Below are positions 38,817 through 48,358 of a DNA stretch of 64,000 bases, piece by piece; within the stretch, counting starts at the first letter, position 1, and each line of letters begins with the position of its first letter. The DNA lies in NCBI RefSeq assembly GCF_013170805.1, contig NZ_CP051293.1, forward strand, positions 7,198,001 through 7,262,000, in the 5' to 3' direction. The notes beneath the pieces are model-generated. The model saw only the letters and a list, made by a program, of their open reading frames with translations. It ran no database searches and was not told where the DNA came from. This DNA is from Mesorhizobium sp. NZP2077 (lineage in GTDB: Bacteria; Pseudomonadota; Alphaproteobacteria; Rhizobiales; Rhizobiaceae). A program made the translations under genes and the position numbers.

Positions 38817-39892
38817 GTCTGTTCGACCGGCTTGGCCAAAAACTGCTGTTCACATTCGATCCGGAAACCGCGCATGGCCTGTCGATCGCGGCGTTGCGCT
38901 GCGGCCTGCGTGTCGGTGCGCGGACGGTGCGCGACACCAGGTTGAAGGTCAGCCTTTGCGGTCTCGATTTCCCCAACCCGCTCGGCATGGCGGCCGGCTA
39001 CGACAAGAACGCCGAGGTGCCGGACGCGCTGCTTGGCCTCGGCTTTGGTTTTGCCGAGGTCGGCACCGTCACGCCGCTGCCGCAGGCCGGCAACCCGAAA
39101 CCGCGAATCTTCCGGCTGACGGCGGATGACGCTGTGATCAACCGGCTGGGCTTCAACAATGAAGGCCATGCGGCGGCCGAAGAACGCCTTGCCGCGCGCA
39201 AGGAGCGCTCCGGCATTGTCGGCGTCAATGTCGGAGCCAACAAGGACAGCACCGACCGCGTCAATGACTATGAGCGCGGCGTCGCCCGCTTTGCTTCCCA
39301 TGCCAGCTATTTGACAATCAACATCTCCTCGCCCAACACGCCTGGCCTGCGCAACATGCAGGCGCGCGAGCAGCTCGGTGAGCTGTTGTCACGGGTCATG
39401 GCCGCGCGTGCATCAGCCGCGGCCCAGCCGCCCGTCTTTCTCAAGATCGCGCCGGATTTGGTCGAGGCCGAGTTGGAGGACATTGCAGCCGAGGTCGTTG
39501 AAAAACGGATCGACGGCGTCATCGTTTCCAACACCACCATTTCGCGACCGCCGCTGCGCAGCGGCGACGTTGTGCGCGAGACCGGCGGGCTTTCGGGAAA
39601 ACCGCTGTTCGAACGCTCGACCATCGTGTTGGCGAAGATGCGCAAGTTGCTCGGGCCGGATATCGCCATCATCGGCGTCGGTGGCGTCGATTCCGCCGAG
39701 ACGGCGCTGGAGAAGATCCGCGCGGGTGCCGATCTTGTCCAGCTCTACACCAGCATGATCTATGCCGGGCCGGCTCTGCCGGGCCGGATCGTCGCCGGGA
39801 TGATCCGTTTCGCGGAAAGAGAGCGGCTTAAGTCCATCCGCGAGTTGCGCGACAGCCGCCTCGATCGATGGGCGTCCAAACCACTCAGCTGA
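38813..39892 (+). CDS. pyrD: Dihydroorotate dehydrogenase (quinone), class 2
   Basis: A 359-residue FMN enzyme of pyrimidine synthesis, membrane-associated through an N-terminal helix (FDRLGQKLLFTFDPETAHGL). Class 2 motifs: GMAAGYDKNAEVP, EVGTVTPLPQ.GNP, NISSPNTPGLR with the catalytic Ser, and IIGVGGVDS for FMN phosphate. Coupled to DUF952 upstream; its 3' end overlaps the convergent MATE gene by 8 bp. Confidence 0.95.
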   Translation: MSLFDRLGQKLLFTFDPETAHGLSIAALRCGLRVGARTVRDTRLKVSLCGLDFPNPLGMAAGYDKNAEVPDALLGLGFGFAEVGTVTPLPQAGNPKPRIFRLTADDAVINRLGFNNEGHAAAEERLAARKERSGIVGVNVGANKDSTDRVNDYERGVARFASHASYLTINISSPNTPGLRNMQAREQLGELLSRVMAARASAAAQPPVFLKIAPDLVEAELEDIAAEVVEKRIDGVIVSNTTISRPPLRSGDVVRETGGLSGKPLFERSTIVLAKMRKLLGPDIAIIGVGGVDSAETALEKIRAGADLVQLYTSMIYAGPALPGRIVAGMIRFAERERLKSIRELRDSRLDRWASKPLS

Positions 39893-41225
39893 ACGCTGTG
39901 CGCACCCGCAATCGCAGAATCGTCAGCAGGCTGAAGCCCCGCGCCAGCAGGAACACATGCAGCGCCGCCCACAGACCGTGATTGCCGAAGGCCGACGCCA
40001 AGGTCAGCAGCGCGACAACGAAGACAAGGAACGAAAGCAGCATCATGTTGCGCATGTCGCGCGACCAGGTCGCGCCGATGAAGACGCCATCCATCTGGAA
40101 CGCCAGCACGCCGCTGAGCGCGGTGAATGCCGCCCAGGGCAAATAGATGTCGGCCACCGAGCGCACCTCCTGCGACGTCGTGACGACGGCGACCAGATTG
40201 GGGCCGGCCAAGAGCAGCACCAGAGAGGCAGCCCCAGCCAGACCGAACCCCCAGAACAGGGTCAACCGCACCGCCTGCCGGAAGGGCTGCTCGGCACGCG
40301 CACCGACGGCACGGCCCGCGAGCTGTTCAGCGGCGGTGGCAAAACCGTCGAGGAAATAGCCGGCGACGAGGAAGAAATTCATCAGCACCGCATTGGCGGC
40401 GAGCGTCACCGTGCCGAATTGCGCGCCCTGCCGGGTGAACAGCGCGAAGGCGGCGAGCAGCGAAAACGAGCGGATCATGATGTCGCGGTTGAGCGACAGC
40501 ATGCGCAAGAAGGCGCTCATGTCGAGCAGGCGATGGCGCGGCAAGGACTGGGTCGAGCGGAAGCGCAGGACGACGATGGCGAGACCCAGCAGCATGGCCA
40601 GGAATTCGCCCGTAACGGTCGCCCAGGCGACGCCGGCAACGCCCCAGCCGAGCTTCAGGCCAAGCAGGAAGCAGAGCGCGATGTTGATGCCGTTGAGCAC
40701 CAGCTGCAGCACAAGACCAAGCCCGCCCTCGCCGCGCCCCAGCACATAGCCGAGGATGGCATAGTTGATAAGCGAGAAGGGTGCGGCAAGCAGCCTGATC
40801 CTGATGTAGACGCCCATCGCCTCGCTGACGCGCGGTTCGGCGCCCATAAACCACTGGCCGCCGACGGCGATCAGCGGCGAAAGCGCCGCCAGGGCGATGC
40901 CGGCAACGACCGCGATCAGCACGGCGCGCCAGAACACCGCCTGTTCCTCGAGCACATCGCCGCGCCCGAAAGCCTGGGCGACAAGGCCGGTGGTGCCGGA
41001 GCGCAGGAAATTGAAGCTGGTGAAGACGACGTCAAAGATCAACGCGCCCGCCGCCAGGCCGCCAAGCAGTGCCGCGTCGCCAAAGTGCCCGATCACCGCC
41101 GTGTCGATCAGACCGAGCATCGGCGTGGTCAGATAGGCAAGCGTCATCGGCACCGCAATGGCGAGCACGGAACGGTTGGTGACGACGAAAGGTCTCGCGT
41201 CGGCTGGGATTGCACCCTTGTCCAA
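39885..41225 (-). CDS. MATE-family efflux protein, DinF-like
   Basis: A 446-residue transporter with 12 hydrophobic segments. The first repeat MTLAYLTTPMLGLIDTAVIG and the FLRSGTTGLVAQAFGRGD motif match the DinF branch of MATE antiporters. The start is assigned to TTG at 41225, after AAGGC, giving a normal length; the frame extends to 41414 but would overlap the divergent gene. Substrate unknown. It is convergent and overlapping with pyrD. Confidence 0.85.
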   Translation of the reverse strand: MDKGAIPADARPFVVTNRSVLAIAVPMTLAYLTTPMLGLIDTAVIGHFGDAALLGGLAAGALIFDVVFTSFNFLRSGTTGLVAQAFGRGDVLEEQAVFWRAVLIAVVAGIALAALSPLIAVGGQWFMGAEPRVSEAMGVYIRIRLLAAPFSLINYAILGYVLGRGEGGLGLVLQLVLNGINIALCFLLGLKLGWGVAGVAWATVTGEFLAMLLGLAIVVLRFRSTQSLPRHRLLDMSAFLRMLSLNRDIMIRSFSLLAAFALFTRQGAQFGTVTLAANAVLMNFFLVAGYFLDGFATAAEQLAGRAVGARAEQPFRQAVRLTLFWGFGLAGAASLVLLLAGPNLVAVVTTSQEVRSVADIYLPWAAFTALSGVLAFQMDGVFIGATWSRDMRNMMLLSFLVFVVALLTLASAFGNHGLWAALHVFLLARGFSLLTILRLRVRTAFS

Positions 41226-41357
41226 GGGATTGCTGCCTTGCTGATTGCGGCTTGATCGAAGAGCCGATGTGCCCCATTTTTCGGCCACCGCGCAATTACC
41301 CTTGCCGCGATGGCCAACCGAAATCCCGGTCTGGCGCGAATCCGCCGGATCCCGTTT

Positions 41358-42260
41358 ATGCCCCTGCAGATCGTCCACCACCCCGACTACGACGCCGGCT
41401 TTGCCACCAACCATCGCTTCCCGATGAGCAAGTATCCGCTGCTGATGGAGGCCTTGCGCGCACGCGGCCTGGCCGGACCCGAGGCGCTCAACACAGCGGA
41501 ACCCGCGCCGGCATCATGGCTGAAGCTTGCCCATGCGTCCGACTATGTCGACCAGGTCCTCGGCTGTTCGGTGCCGGAAAAAATCGAACGCGAGATCGGC
41601 TTTCCGGTCGGTCCTCGCGTTTCGCTGCGCGCCCAGCTTGCCGCTGGCGGCACGATACTGGCGGCGCGCCTTGCCTTGCGCCACGGCATTGCCTGCAACA
41701 CCGCCGGCGGCAGCCATCATGCGCGGCGCGCGCAAGGTGCCGGCTTCTGCACCTTCAACGACGTCGCCGTCGCCTCGTTGGTGCTGCTCGCTGACAGTGC
41801 CGCTCAAAACATCCTGGTCGTCGATCTCGACGTGCATCAGGGTGACGGCACCGCGGACATTCTGAGCGACGAGCCACGCGTGTTCACCTTCTCGATGCAT
41901 GGCGAGCGCAACTACCCCGTGCGCAAGATCGCTTCCGATCTCGACATTGCACTGCCCGACGGCACGGGCGATGCCGCCTATCTCGAAAGGCTGGCCGCCA
42001 TCCTGCCGGAGCTGTCGGCCCGGGCGCACTGGGACATGGTTTTCTACAATGCGGGCGTCGACGTCCATGCCGAGGACCGGCTTGGCAGGCTGGCGCTTTC
42101 CAACGATGGCCTGCGCGCCCGCGACACAATGGTGATCGATCGTTTCCGCGCGATCGGCATTCCGGTGTGCGGTGTCATCGGCGGCGGCTATTCCACGGAT
42201 GTGCCGACACTTGCCGCGCGGCACGCCATCCTGTTCGAGGTAGCCTCGGCCTACGCTTAA
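41358..42260 (+). CDS. Histone-deacetylase-family amidohydrolase
   Basis: A 300-residue zinc amidohydrolase of the HDAC/acetylpolyamine-deacetylase superfamily. NTAGGSHHARRAQGAGFC carries the catalytic His pair, VVDLDVHQGDGT two zinc ligands (Asp, His), and GGGYSTD the glycine-rich loop. Bacterial members deacetylate small acetyl-amines. The gene is divergent from the MATE exporter, and ends 4 bp from the convergent small membrane protein. Confidence 0.9.
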   Translation: MPLQIVHHPDYDAGFATNHRFPMSKYPLLMEALRARGLAGPEALNTAEPAPASWLKLAHASDYVDQVLGCSVPEKIEREIGFPVGPRVSLRAQLAAGGTILAARLALRHGIACNTAGGSHHARRAQGAGFCTFNDVAVASLVLLADSAAQNILVVDLDVHQGDGTADILSDEPRVFTFSMHGERNYPVRKIASDLDIALPDGTGDAAYLERLAAILPELSARAHWDMVFYNAGVDVHAEDRLGRLALSNDGLRARDTMVIDRFRAIGIPVCGVIGGGYSTDVPTLAARHAILFEVASAYA

Positions 42261-42264
42261 AAGG

Positions 42265-42594
42265 TCATTTCCGGTAGTTGGCGATCCTGAGCAGGATGAA
42301 AGCAGGCACGACGATCGCGGCACCCAGCAGGATGTAACCGAGGAAGCGGTCGATGGCGTGGAAGCCCAGGTTCCACAGGTCCATGAAGAATTTCTGGATG
42401 CCGTAAAACACATCCATCGGCGACCAGCCGAAGGCATTCATGACAAGGCCAACGAGGAACGACACCACCAGCAGCTTCAGGATCACCCTGAATGGCGAGT
42501 CGCCGAGAAAGCGCGTCAGTGCGGACAAGGCCGTCTCCCGATTGAGATGCCCGGACTCATGGGCACGGTCCAGAGATACGTGCTTGGCGGCCAT
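42265..42594 (-). CDS. DUF6460-type small membrane protein
   Basis: A 109-residue protein with two membrane segments at about 35-55 and 78-103. The pattern (FLGDSPFRVILKLLVVSFLVGLVM, then FGWSPMDVFYGIQKF) recalls the DUF6460 family of Rhizobiales. Function unknown. The ATG at 42594 is assigned without a strong ribosome site. Confidence 0.7.
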   Translation of the reverse strand: MAAKHVSLDRAHESGHLNRETALSALTRFLGDSPFRVILKLLVVSFLVGLVMNAFGWSPMDVFYGIQKFFMDLWNLGFHAIDRFLGYILLGAAIVVPAFILLRIANYRK

Positions 42595-42651
42595 CCATCA
42601 AGCCGGCCCGGTCCGTGCGCTAACCCGGGGACGCCGAGCCGGCATCCGTTG

Positions 42652-43494
42652 CTAGCTTCTGACGGTCGCGGAAAATCCGCACCGCTCCAGTAGCTGGCCG
42701 AGCGGCGAGCTCGCCGGAATGGCGCGGCCCTTCATCCATTGGCTCAGCGTATGATCGAACAAATGGATGCACAGGGTGCGCGGTGTTCCGATATCGGCAA
42801 GCGAGAGATGCGGATCGACCAGCAAGGCGACCTGATGATGGCTAACCGGGTAGAAGACGTCGATCGGTGCCGCGTGATGAATGGTGCCGGTTTCGCGGGT
42901 GAAATAGGTGATCGCCTCGGGTCCCAGCTTGCCCCAGCTGTAATTGGAGATGTGGATCGGCAGGCCTATGAATTTGCGGAACCTGTAGCGCAGCAGCTTC
43001 GAGCGCACGAGCCATGGCACGATGTAGTAGGGATCGTCCGCGAACTTCAGCATCTCGATCAGTGTCTGGCTGCCGGCCGGCAATTTCAGCACCGCGCCAT
43101 TGAGCTGATCACCGGTCTGATAGCCGAAAATATAGTCCTGCCTCGGTATTGGTCTGACACAGAACACATCGCAATCGACGTATAGACCGAGCCCCGCCTC
43201 CAGGATCTTCAAACGGAAAAGATTGGAAAACAGCGAGGGGCTTCCGTTCGACTTGTAGTAGACGATCCGCTCCCTCGGCATCAGTTTCGAGGCGTCGACC
43301 GTCTCGACGCCGGGCGGCATATTGCCTGGGATGTCGTAACAATGAAGACGCGTGCGGTGACCCGCCAGCACGAAGGAACGCAGGCAGGCTGCATGCAGAT
43401 CGTCCAGCGACGCGCCGATCCAGACGGCGTTGACGACTGGCTCGATGGCGCCGTCCGGCCTTGTCTCTCGACGTTCGTCATCCATGGCCGTCAC
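42652..43494 (-). CDS. Glycosyltransferase with DXD sugar-binding region (GT32-like)
   Basis: A 280-residue GT-A fold transferase. ASDLLRLKILEAG-like spacing is present as SNLFRLKILEAGLGLYVDCDVFC, with the DCD motif near residue 105 that holds nucleotide-sugar and metal. It likely adds a hexose to a surface glycan. The ATG lies within the stop codon of the upstream glycosyltransferase (ATGA), so the two are co-translated. Confidence 0.75.
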   Translation of the reverse strand: MTAMDDERRETRPDGAIEPVVNAVWIGASLDDLHAACLRSFVLAGHRTRLHCYDIPGNMPPGVETVDASKLMPRERIVYYKSNGSPSLFSNLFRLKILEAGLGLYVDCDVFCVRPIPRQDYIFGYQTGDQLNGAVLKLPAGSQTLIEMLKFADDPYYIVPWLVRSKLLRYRFRKFIGLPIHISNYSWGKLGPEAITYFTRETGTIHHAAPIDVFYPVSHHQVALLVDPHLSLADIGTPRTLCIHLFDHTLSQWMKGRAIPASSPLGQLLERCGFSATVRS

Positions 43495-44429
43495 TGGCGC
43501 TCAATGCTCCTGACCTCGGCCGAGAAATCCTTGATGATCCTGGCTGGCGACCTCAGTTCGCGCATCACGGCCCTGTAACCCGCCGCCCGTTTCTCAAGCA
43601 CCGGCATTGCCTGGAAAACATCCCTGGCAAGGTCGAACCCGCGCGCGGTGTAGGGCTGAAAAAACCGTCCCGTGGTCGCCTTCAGCGAGGTTGCGGGCAC
43701 GCCAACCGGCACACAGCCGGCATAGGCGCATTCGACATATTTCATCAGCTCGACATTGTGGAGCGTCCCGCAAAGGAAGAAATGGGTGAATTGCGAGGCA
43801 AGGCTGATAAAGCGTGCGTGTGTGATGTCGTGACGCGGCGGCTTTCCATCCTCCGGATAGCCAGGATGCTTGAGATCGAAAAGGAGCGGCCTCAACCAGG
43901 GAAACCGGGAGCGCTTGCGACGCAGGGCATAGCGCAGCGGATACAGGATCCTGGAATTGCTGCCCGACAGGAAGATCTTTCGGCGACGGCCAGAAAGCGG
44001 AGTATCGAGTTCTCGCGAGGAATCGTATGCGTAGGGCAGGTGGACGACGCGCGAGACTTTCAGCGTCGTCACGAAGGCCAGGAATGGTCCCTCGGGATCG
44101 TAGGTCGTGGCATAGTGGACGCCGGGATGGTCGGCGCAATCGAAGATGAACCTGACACAGGGATTGGCCGTTTCCGGCATGTCCGGATCGCTGACCCGGA
44201 AGAAGAGCAGCGGCCGACGGCTGGCGGGAACCGCGAGATGCTTTTTGAGCACCTCGACATCGCCGGGTTCGAGACGATTGTCGACGACGGCGACCTCGCA
44301 ATCGCCCTGGCCGATCTGGCTGATCGGCCGGGCCTCCCACGACAACGGTTTGGTGAAGGCCGGGCCCACACCCGGGTAGATCGCCTTGTCATACGAATGC
44401 GTATCCGAATGGAAATAGATGATCCGCAA
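43491..44429 (-). CDS. Putative glycosyltransferase (exostosin-like)
   Basis: A 312-residue protein with a GT-B-like C-terminal half: RRKIFLSGSNSRILYPLR, then YVECAYAGCVPVGVP, resembling the nucleotide-sugar site of exostosin-type transferases. The start is assigned to TTG with GGGGGAA ten bases upstream; the longer frame runs into the AT-rich intergenic region. It is the first gene of a two-gene operon with the GT32-like gene. Confidence 0.65.
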   Translation of the reverse strand: MRIIYFHSDTHSYDKAIYPGVGPAFTKPLSWEARPISQIGQGDCEVAVVDNRLEPGDVEVLKKHLAVPASRRPLLFFRVSDPDMPETANPCVRFIFDCADHPGVHYATTYDPEGPFLAFVTTLKVSRVVHLPYAYDSSRELDTPLSGRRRKIFLSGSNSRILYPLRYALRRKRSRFPWLRPLLFDLKHPGYPEDGKPPRHDITHARFISLASQFTHFFLCGTLHNVELMKYVECAYAGCVPVGVPATSLKATTGRFFQPYTARGFDLARDVFQAMPVLEKRAAGYRAVMRELRSPARIIKDFSAEVRSIERQ

Positions 44430-44718
44430 AGCAAATTCCCCCGAATTGCCTTTCCTCGAATCGCTTTGGGCACGGCGAACCGAGGCCTCCGGCCGGAGGC
44501 CAGTTGCCCACGGATTTTGTACGCCGCCGCGCAAGAGCCGGGCAACAGGAGAGGCTGTTCATCTCGAACAAGTGATCGCAATTCCGGGTTTGCGAAGATT
44601 CACAATTCTTAAATATAGGTAAACAAGATCATTTTAATTTATTGAAAATAAAGCACAAAATCGTAATTTTCGAATTTTGCGCAATGTGCGTGCAATTTTC
44701 ACTTGCGAGACAGTCGGC

Positions 44719-44848
44719 GTCTTTCAGGTGATGGACCGCGCGGCGCTCTGACCCCCCTACCACAGCTGGCGAACGCCAGTTTCAGGACCGTGCAGCCATC
44801 CCTGAAAGACACCAAATCGGAGCCTGACCGCCGCAACGGTCAGGCTCC
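44719..44848 (+). ncRNA. Strongly structured leader RNA upstream of the outer-membrane protein
   Basis: Three helices can be drawn: a closing 10-bp perfect stem (GTCTTTCAGG 44719-44728 with CCTGAAAGAC 44801-44810), inside it CTGGC-GAAC-GCCAG (44766-44779), and a separate perfect 12-bp hairpin (44819-44830 with 44837-44848, loop CCGCAA). The 12-bp hairpin ends about 60 bases before the start codon. The 44430-44718 stretch before it is AT-rich and promoter-like with no gene. It could be a cis-acting leader or the site of a small RNA. Confidence 0.5.
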
Positions 44849-44906
44849 CCGGGAGTTAACCTGCGTACCGATTTGCCGGATGCGCGTTTGTGTTGGAGTA
44901 ATGTTC

Positions 44907-45524
44907 GTGTCCTCTCAAGCAAAGATCGTCATGACGGCCGGTGTCCTTGGCATCTGCCTTCTCGGGCCGGCGATGGCCGCCGACTTTTCACCGACCTACA
45001 ATGATCCCCCCGCCTTCCAGTGGAGCGGCGCCTATGTCGGCGTCCATGGCGGCACCTCGTTCACAAGGATGCCCAATCCGTTCGCCGATCGAAATGGCTT
45101 CAGCGGCGGCGTTCAGGCAGGCTACAACCAGCAGATGGGTCCGGCGGTCCTCGGCGCCGAGATCGAAGGCTCCTATCTGGGCGGCGCCGAACATGACGTC
45201 CATGGCGGCAAGATCAAGGAGAAATGGCGTGGTGCCGCCAAGGCCAAGGCAGGCGTGAGCTTCGACCAGACGCTGTTGTTTGGAACCGGTGGCGTTGCGC
45301 TGACCAAATTCGACAAGGGCGACAATGTCACCAGCGCCGATGGATGGAAGGTGGGCTATCTGCTGGGCGCCGGCATCGAGCAGGGCTTTGCCGGCGGGCT
45401 GTCCGCCAAGGTCGAGTACGACTATGTCCGCACCCCTGGCGTCGAGACGACATCGGCCCTTGGCACGTCCAAGACGACGATCGGCAGCCATGAGCTGAAG
45501 GCCGGCATCAACTACCGGTTTTAG
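44907..45524 (+). CDS. Outer-membrane beta-barrel protein (Omp25/Omp31-like)
   Basis: A 205-residue precursor. Signal peptide up to LLGPAMAADF; the mature protein begins with a WSGAYVGVHGG strand and alternates polar and hydrophobic residues through eight predicted strands, ending HELKAGINYRF with the terminal Phe typical of barrels. It belongs to the small porin-like family common in Brucella and Mesorhizobium. GTG at 44907 has GGAG at ideal spacing; ATG at 44901 in the same frame is too close. It has a structured leader and a 14-bp hairpin after the stop. Confidence 0.85.
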   Translation: MSSQAKIVMTAGVLGICLLGPAMAADFSPTYNDPPAFQWSGAYVGVHGGTSFTRMPNPFADRNGFSGGVQAGYNQQMGPAVLGAEIEGSYLGGAEHDVHGGKIKEKWRGAAKAKAGVSFDQTLLFGTGGVALTKFDKGDNVTSADGWKVGYLLGAGIEQGFAGGLSAKVEYDYVRTPGVETTSALGTSKTTIGSHELKAGINYRF

Positions 45525-45537
45525 AACAGGTCGAATT

Positions 45538-45572
45538 GGATCGCGCGATGCACGCCGGGCATCGCGCGATCC
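45538..45572 (+). terminator. Hairpin after the outer-membrane protein gene
   Basis: A perfect 14-bp stem (GGATCGCGCGATGC / GCATCGCGCGATCC) with a 7-base loop starts 13 bp past the stop. Only a short T-run (TTT) follows later, so termination may be partial or the hairpin may protect the mRNA 3' end. Confidence 0.6.
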
Positions 45573-45710
45573 ATCGTTTCGACATGCGCGGCCCAGGACG
45601 GTCGGCTTTTTGCGCAATTGCCCCCTTCCCGCGCCCTGCTGCAATGTCGATGTAATCTTCGCGATCTAGGTCCCCGCACGTGAATTTTCATGATGGGAAT
45701 CTGTTCCGAT

Positions 45711-46097
45711 ATGTCCACATATGGCGCCGGCCTCCCCACAAGGGGCCTGAAGATAGTGTTCGTCGCGCTCACGCTCGCGGGCTGTGCCTCCGACATCATG
45801 AAGAACTATGTCGGACAGCCGGTCGAATCGGTAATTCTGGACTACGGCCCGCCAACCGCTGTCGTCGATCTCGGCCAGGGCGAACGCGCCTATCAATGGC
45901 GCAAGGTATCGACCTCAGCGGTTTCCGGAACATCGAGCGGCGAGGTTCGCCACACAAAACACGGTACCGTCTATGAAGGGACCGAGACGCCCGGCTATAT
46001 CGAGCGTCAGGAATGCTTCTACACATTCTACGCGCGCGCTTCCGGCGGCCGCTGGTTCATCACCAATTTCCGCCAGCCAAAGCTGCAATGCGAATGA
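45711..46097 (+). CDS. Small outer-membrane lipoprotein
   Basis: A 128-residue protein with a lipobox LTLAGC near residue 21-26, so lipidation and outer-membrane anchoring are likely. The mature part includes MKNYVGQPVESVILDYGPP, a SmpA/BamE-like short motif, and two Cys near the C-terminus (RQECFYTF, PKLQCE). The start is uncertain: ATG at 45711 gives a signal of usual length; 45690 is an alternative. Confidence 0.7.
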   Translation: MSTYGAGLPTRGLKIVFVALTLAGCASDIMKNYVGQPVESVILDYGPPTAVVDLGQGERAYQWRKVSTSAVSGTSSGEVRHTKHGTVYEGTETPGYIERQECFYTFYARASGGRWFITNFRQPKLQCE

Positions 46098-46146
46098 TTT
46101 GCCGCGGCCGCGGCCCCCGATCGGCCGCGGATAAAGGAGAATATGC

Positions 46147-46821
46147 ATGCGCGTCCTGTTGATCGAGGACGAACCGGAAATGGCCTCCGTGCTGAAGGCC
46201 GCTCTCGAGCGTTTGGACATCATCGTCGACCATGCCGCCACATTGGCCGATGCCGAGGCGATGGCCCGTCTGGGCTATCATGACGCGGTGGTGCTGGACC
46301 GCCGGCTGCCGGATGGCGACGGTCTCAGCCTCATACCGCGGCTGCGTGCCTTGCACCTGGATGTGCCTGTCATCGCGCTGACCGCGATGAGCGGCTTGGA
46401 AGACCGCGTCGCCGGGCTCGATGCCGGCGCCGACGATTATATGGTCAAGCCCTTCGCCACGGTGGAACTGGTCGCGCGGCTTCATGCCTTGCATCGGCGC
46501 TCATTTACATCGCGCGCCAACCAGACGATGGTCGGCCGCCTCACCTATGATTTCCGCCACCGTGAGGCGCTGGTCGAGGAACAAGCGCTCGATCTGCCGC
46601 GGCGCGAAAGGCTGGTGCTCGAAACGCTGATCCGCCGGCCGGGGCGGACCATCATGCGCAGTGCGCTGGAGGAAGCCGTCTACGCGCTGGATGACGAGAT
46701 TGGCTCCAATGCGCTCGATGCGCATATTTCGCGGCTGCGCCGCAAGCTCGACGATGTCGCCGCCGGTATCGAGATCCGGGCGATCCGCAACCTTGGCTAC
46801 CTCTTGCGGGCGGTCTCGTGA
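46147..46821 (+). CDS. OmpR/PhoB-family response regulator
   Basis: A 224-residue regulator: receiver with phospho-acceptor D51 (VVLDRRLPDG), DDYMVKPFA, then a winged-helix DNA-binding domain from about 130 (LPRRERLVLETLIRRPGRTI, DAHISRLRRKLDD). AAAGGAGAA precedes the ATG. The stop overlaps the kinase start (GTGA), so the two genes form one system. Confidence 0.92.
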   Translation: MRVLLIEDEPEMASVLKAALERLDIIVDHAATLADAEAMARLGYHDAVVLDRRLPDGDGLSLIPRLRALHLDVPVIALTAMSGLEDRVAGLDAGADDYMVKPFATVELVARLHALHRRSFTSRANQTMVGRLTYDFRHREALVEEQALDLPRRERLVLETLIRRPGRTIMRSALEEAVYALDDEIGSNALDAHISRLRRKLDDVAAGIEIRAIRNLGYLLRAVS

Positions 46822-48248
46822 GGAAGGTCCGCACAGGCTCGCTGCAATGGATCCTCGTCCGGCGGCTAATCCTGCTGCAGGCGGCGACGCTGCTGATCTT
46901 CATCGTGCTTAGCGCGGCAGCGCTTTGGATCGCCAATCCGAGCTTGCTGATCGACAACGAGGCAGCCGTTGCGGCCGTCAAGGATGCCGTCGATCGAGAC
47001 AAGGACGGCAGGCTGATCGTACGCGAAACGGAAGACCTCTCCGCGTTTCGCGAGAGCTTCCCCAATGTCTGGTACATCGTTCGCGATGGCAGCGGCGAGA
47101 GCGTCCGTGCCGGCAACATCCCCGACATCTACACCAAAAGCTTCGGCGACATGCTTGGCGGGGCCGATCACGCCACAATCGGATTCTCCGACAAGGACAT
47201 GCGGCCGGAAGCCTATATCGAAAACGCTTCGACCAGGGCCGGCACTGTGCAGATCGTCGCCGCGACACAGTCGTCGCGCCAGCAGACCGACGGTCTCGAA
47301 ATCAACATTTCGGCCACCGTCGAAGTCGCCCGCAATCCAGACGGCAGCAGGAACTGGGAGCGCGCCCTGCCGGCGCTCGCGCTGGTGATCGCGATCCTGC
47401 TGTTGCCCATCATCCTCGTCATGGGCACGACGACGCTGGTGACGACGCCAGCCGTGGTGCGCCGCTCCTTCGCCGGTCTTGTCGAAACGGTCCGCCAGGC
47501 GGCGCGTATCGACATCGGCACCCGCGCCATGCAACTGCCGGTCAAGCAGGTGCCCCAGGAGATCGCGCCGCTGGTGCATGCCTTCAACGAGGCGCTGGCC
47601 CGCCTCGCCCAAGGCTACGACCGCCACAACCGTTTCCTCACCGACGCGGCGCATGAACTGCGCACGCCGATCGCCATCCTGCGCACACGCGCCGAACTGC
47701 TGAAGCAGGAGCCGCAGAGCGTGCGCCTGCTGCATGACATCGAGCGCCTGTCGCATCTTGCCCAGCAACTGCTCGACCATCAGTTGCTCGACCGGCCGTC
47801 GGACCAGCGCCAGATCATCGATCTCGACGATCTCGTCAGCCGGGTCGCCGCCGACTTCGCCCCGCTGGCCATCGAGGCCGGTTACGACCTCGCTTTCGAG
47901 CCTCCACCCAGCAAGGCCCAGGTGGAGGTCAATGTCCTGCAGATCGAGCGTGCGCTCGCCAACCTCGTGCGCAACGCCATCGAGCATGGCGGCGGCAATG
48001 GAACGATCACGATCGCCGTCGACGGGACCGGCGGCGTCGAGGTGCGCGACGAAGGCCCGGGCATTCCCGCGGAAGAGCACGAGAACGTCTTCGAGCCCTT
48101 TTACCGCTTGCAGCCGCAGTCGCGCGGGGCGGGGCTTGGACTGAATCTCGCCCGACAGATCGCGTTGCTGCATGACGGCACGATCTGCATCCTGACGGGC
48201 GCACGGCGCGGCGCCCGCATCCGCATGGAGTTGCCGGTGCGCTCCTGA
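46818..48248 (+). CDS. Sensor histidine kinase (EnvZ/PmrB-like)
   Basis: A 476-residue kinase with an N-terminal membrane segment (about 14-35), a periplasmic domain of some 150 residues, a second membrane segment (about 190-215), HAMP, HisKA with H279 (DAAHELRTPIAIL), and HATPase with NLVRNAIEHGGG, DEGPGIP and GAGLGLNLA. It overlaps the regulator upstream. The glycan-modification genes downstream may be its targets, but that is a guess. Confidence 0.9.
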   Translation: MRKVRTGSLQWILVRRLILLQAATLLIFIVLSAAALWIANPSLLIDNEAAVAAVKDAVDRDKDGRLIVRETEDLSAFRESFPNVWYIVRDGSGESVRAGNIPDIYTKSFGDMLGGADHATIGFSDKDMRPEAYIENASTRAGTVQIVAATQSSRQQTDGLEINISATVEVARNPDGSRNWERALPALALVIAILLLPIILVMGTTTLVTTPAVVRRSFAGLVETVRQAARIDIGTRAMQLPVKQVPQEIAPLVHAFNEALARLAQGYDRHNRFLTDAAHELRTPIAILRTRAELLKQEPQSVRLLHDIERLSHLAQQLLDHQLLDRPSDQRQIIDLDDLVSRVAADFAPLAIEAGYDLAFEPPPSKAQVEVNVLQIERALANLVRNAIEHGGGNGTITIAVDGTGGVEVRDEGPGIPAEEHENVFEPFYRLQPQSRGAGLGLNLARQIALLHDGTICILTGARRGARIRMELPVRS

Positions 48249-48358
48249 CGATGCAAAGCCCATGGCGTCGGTCGGCCGATGACCCCATTTCGGTGCCTGG
48301 CTTATCTGTTTTCTAACCAATTGCCGCTATTTGCCATTCCAAGAGTGGGAGCCAGGCT

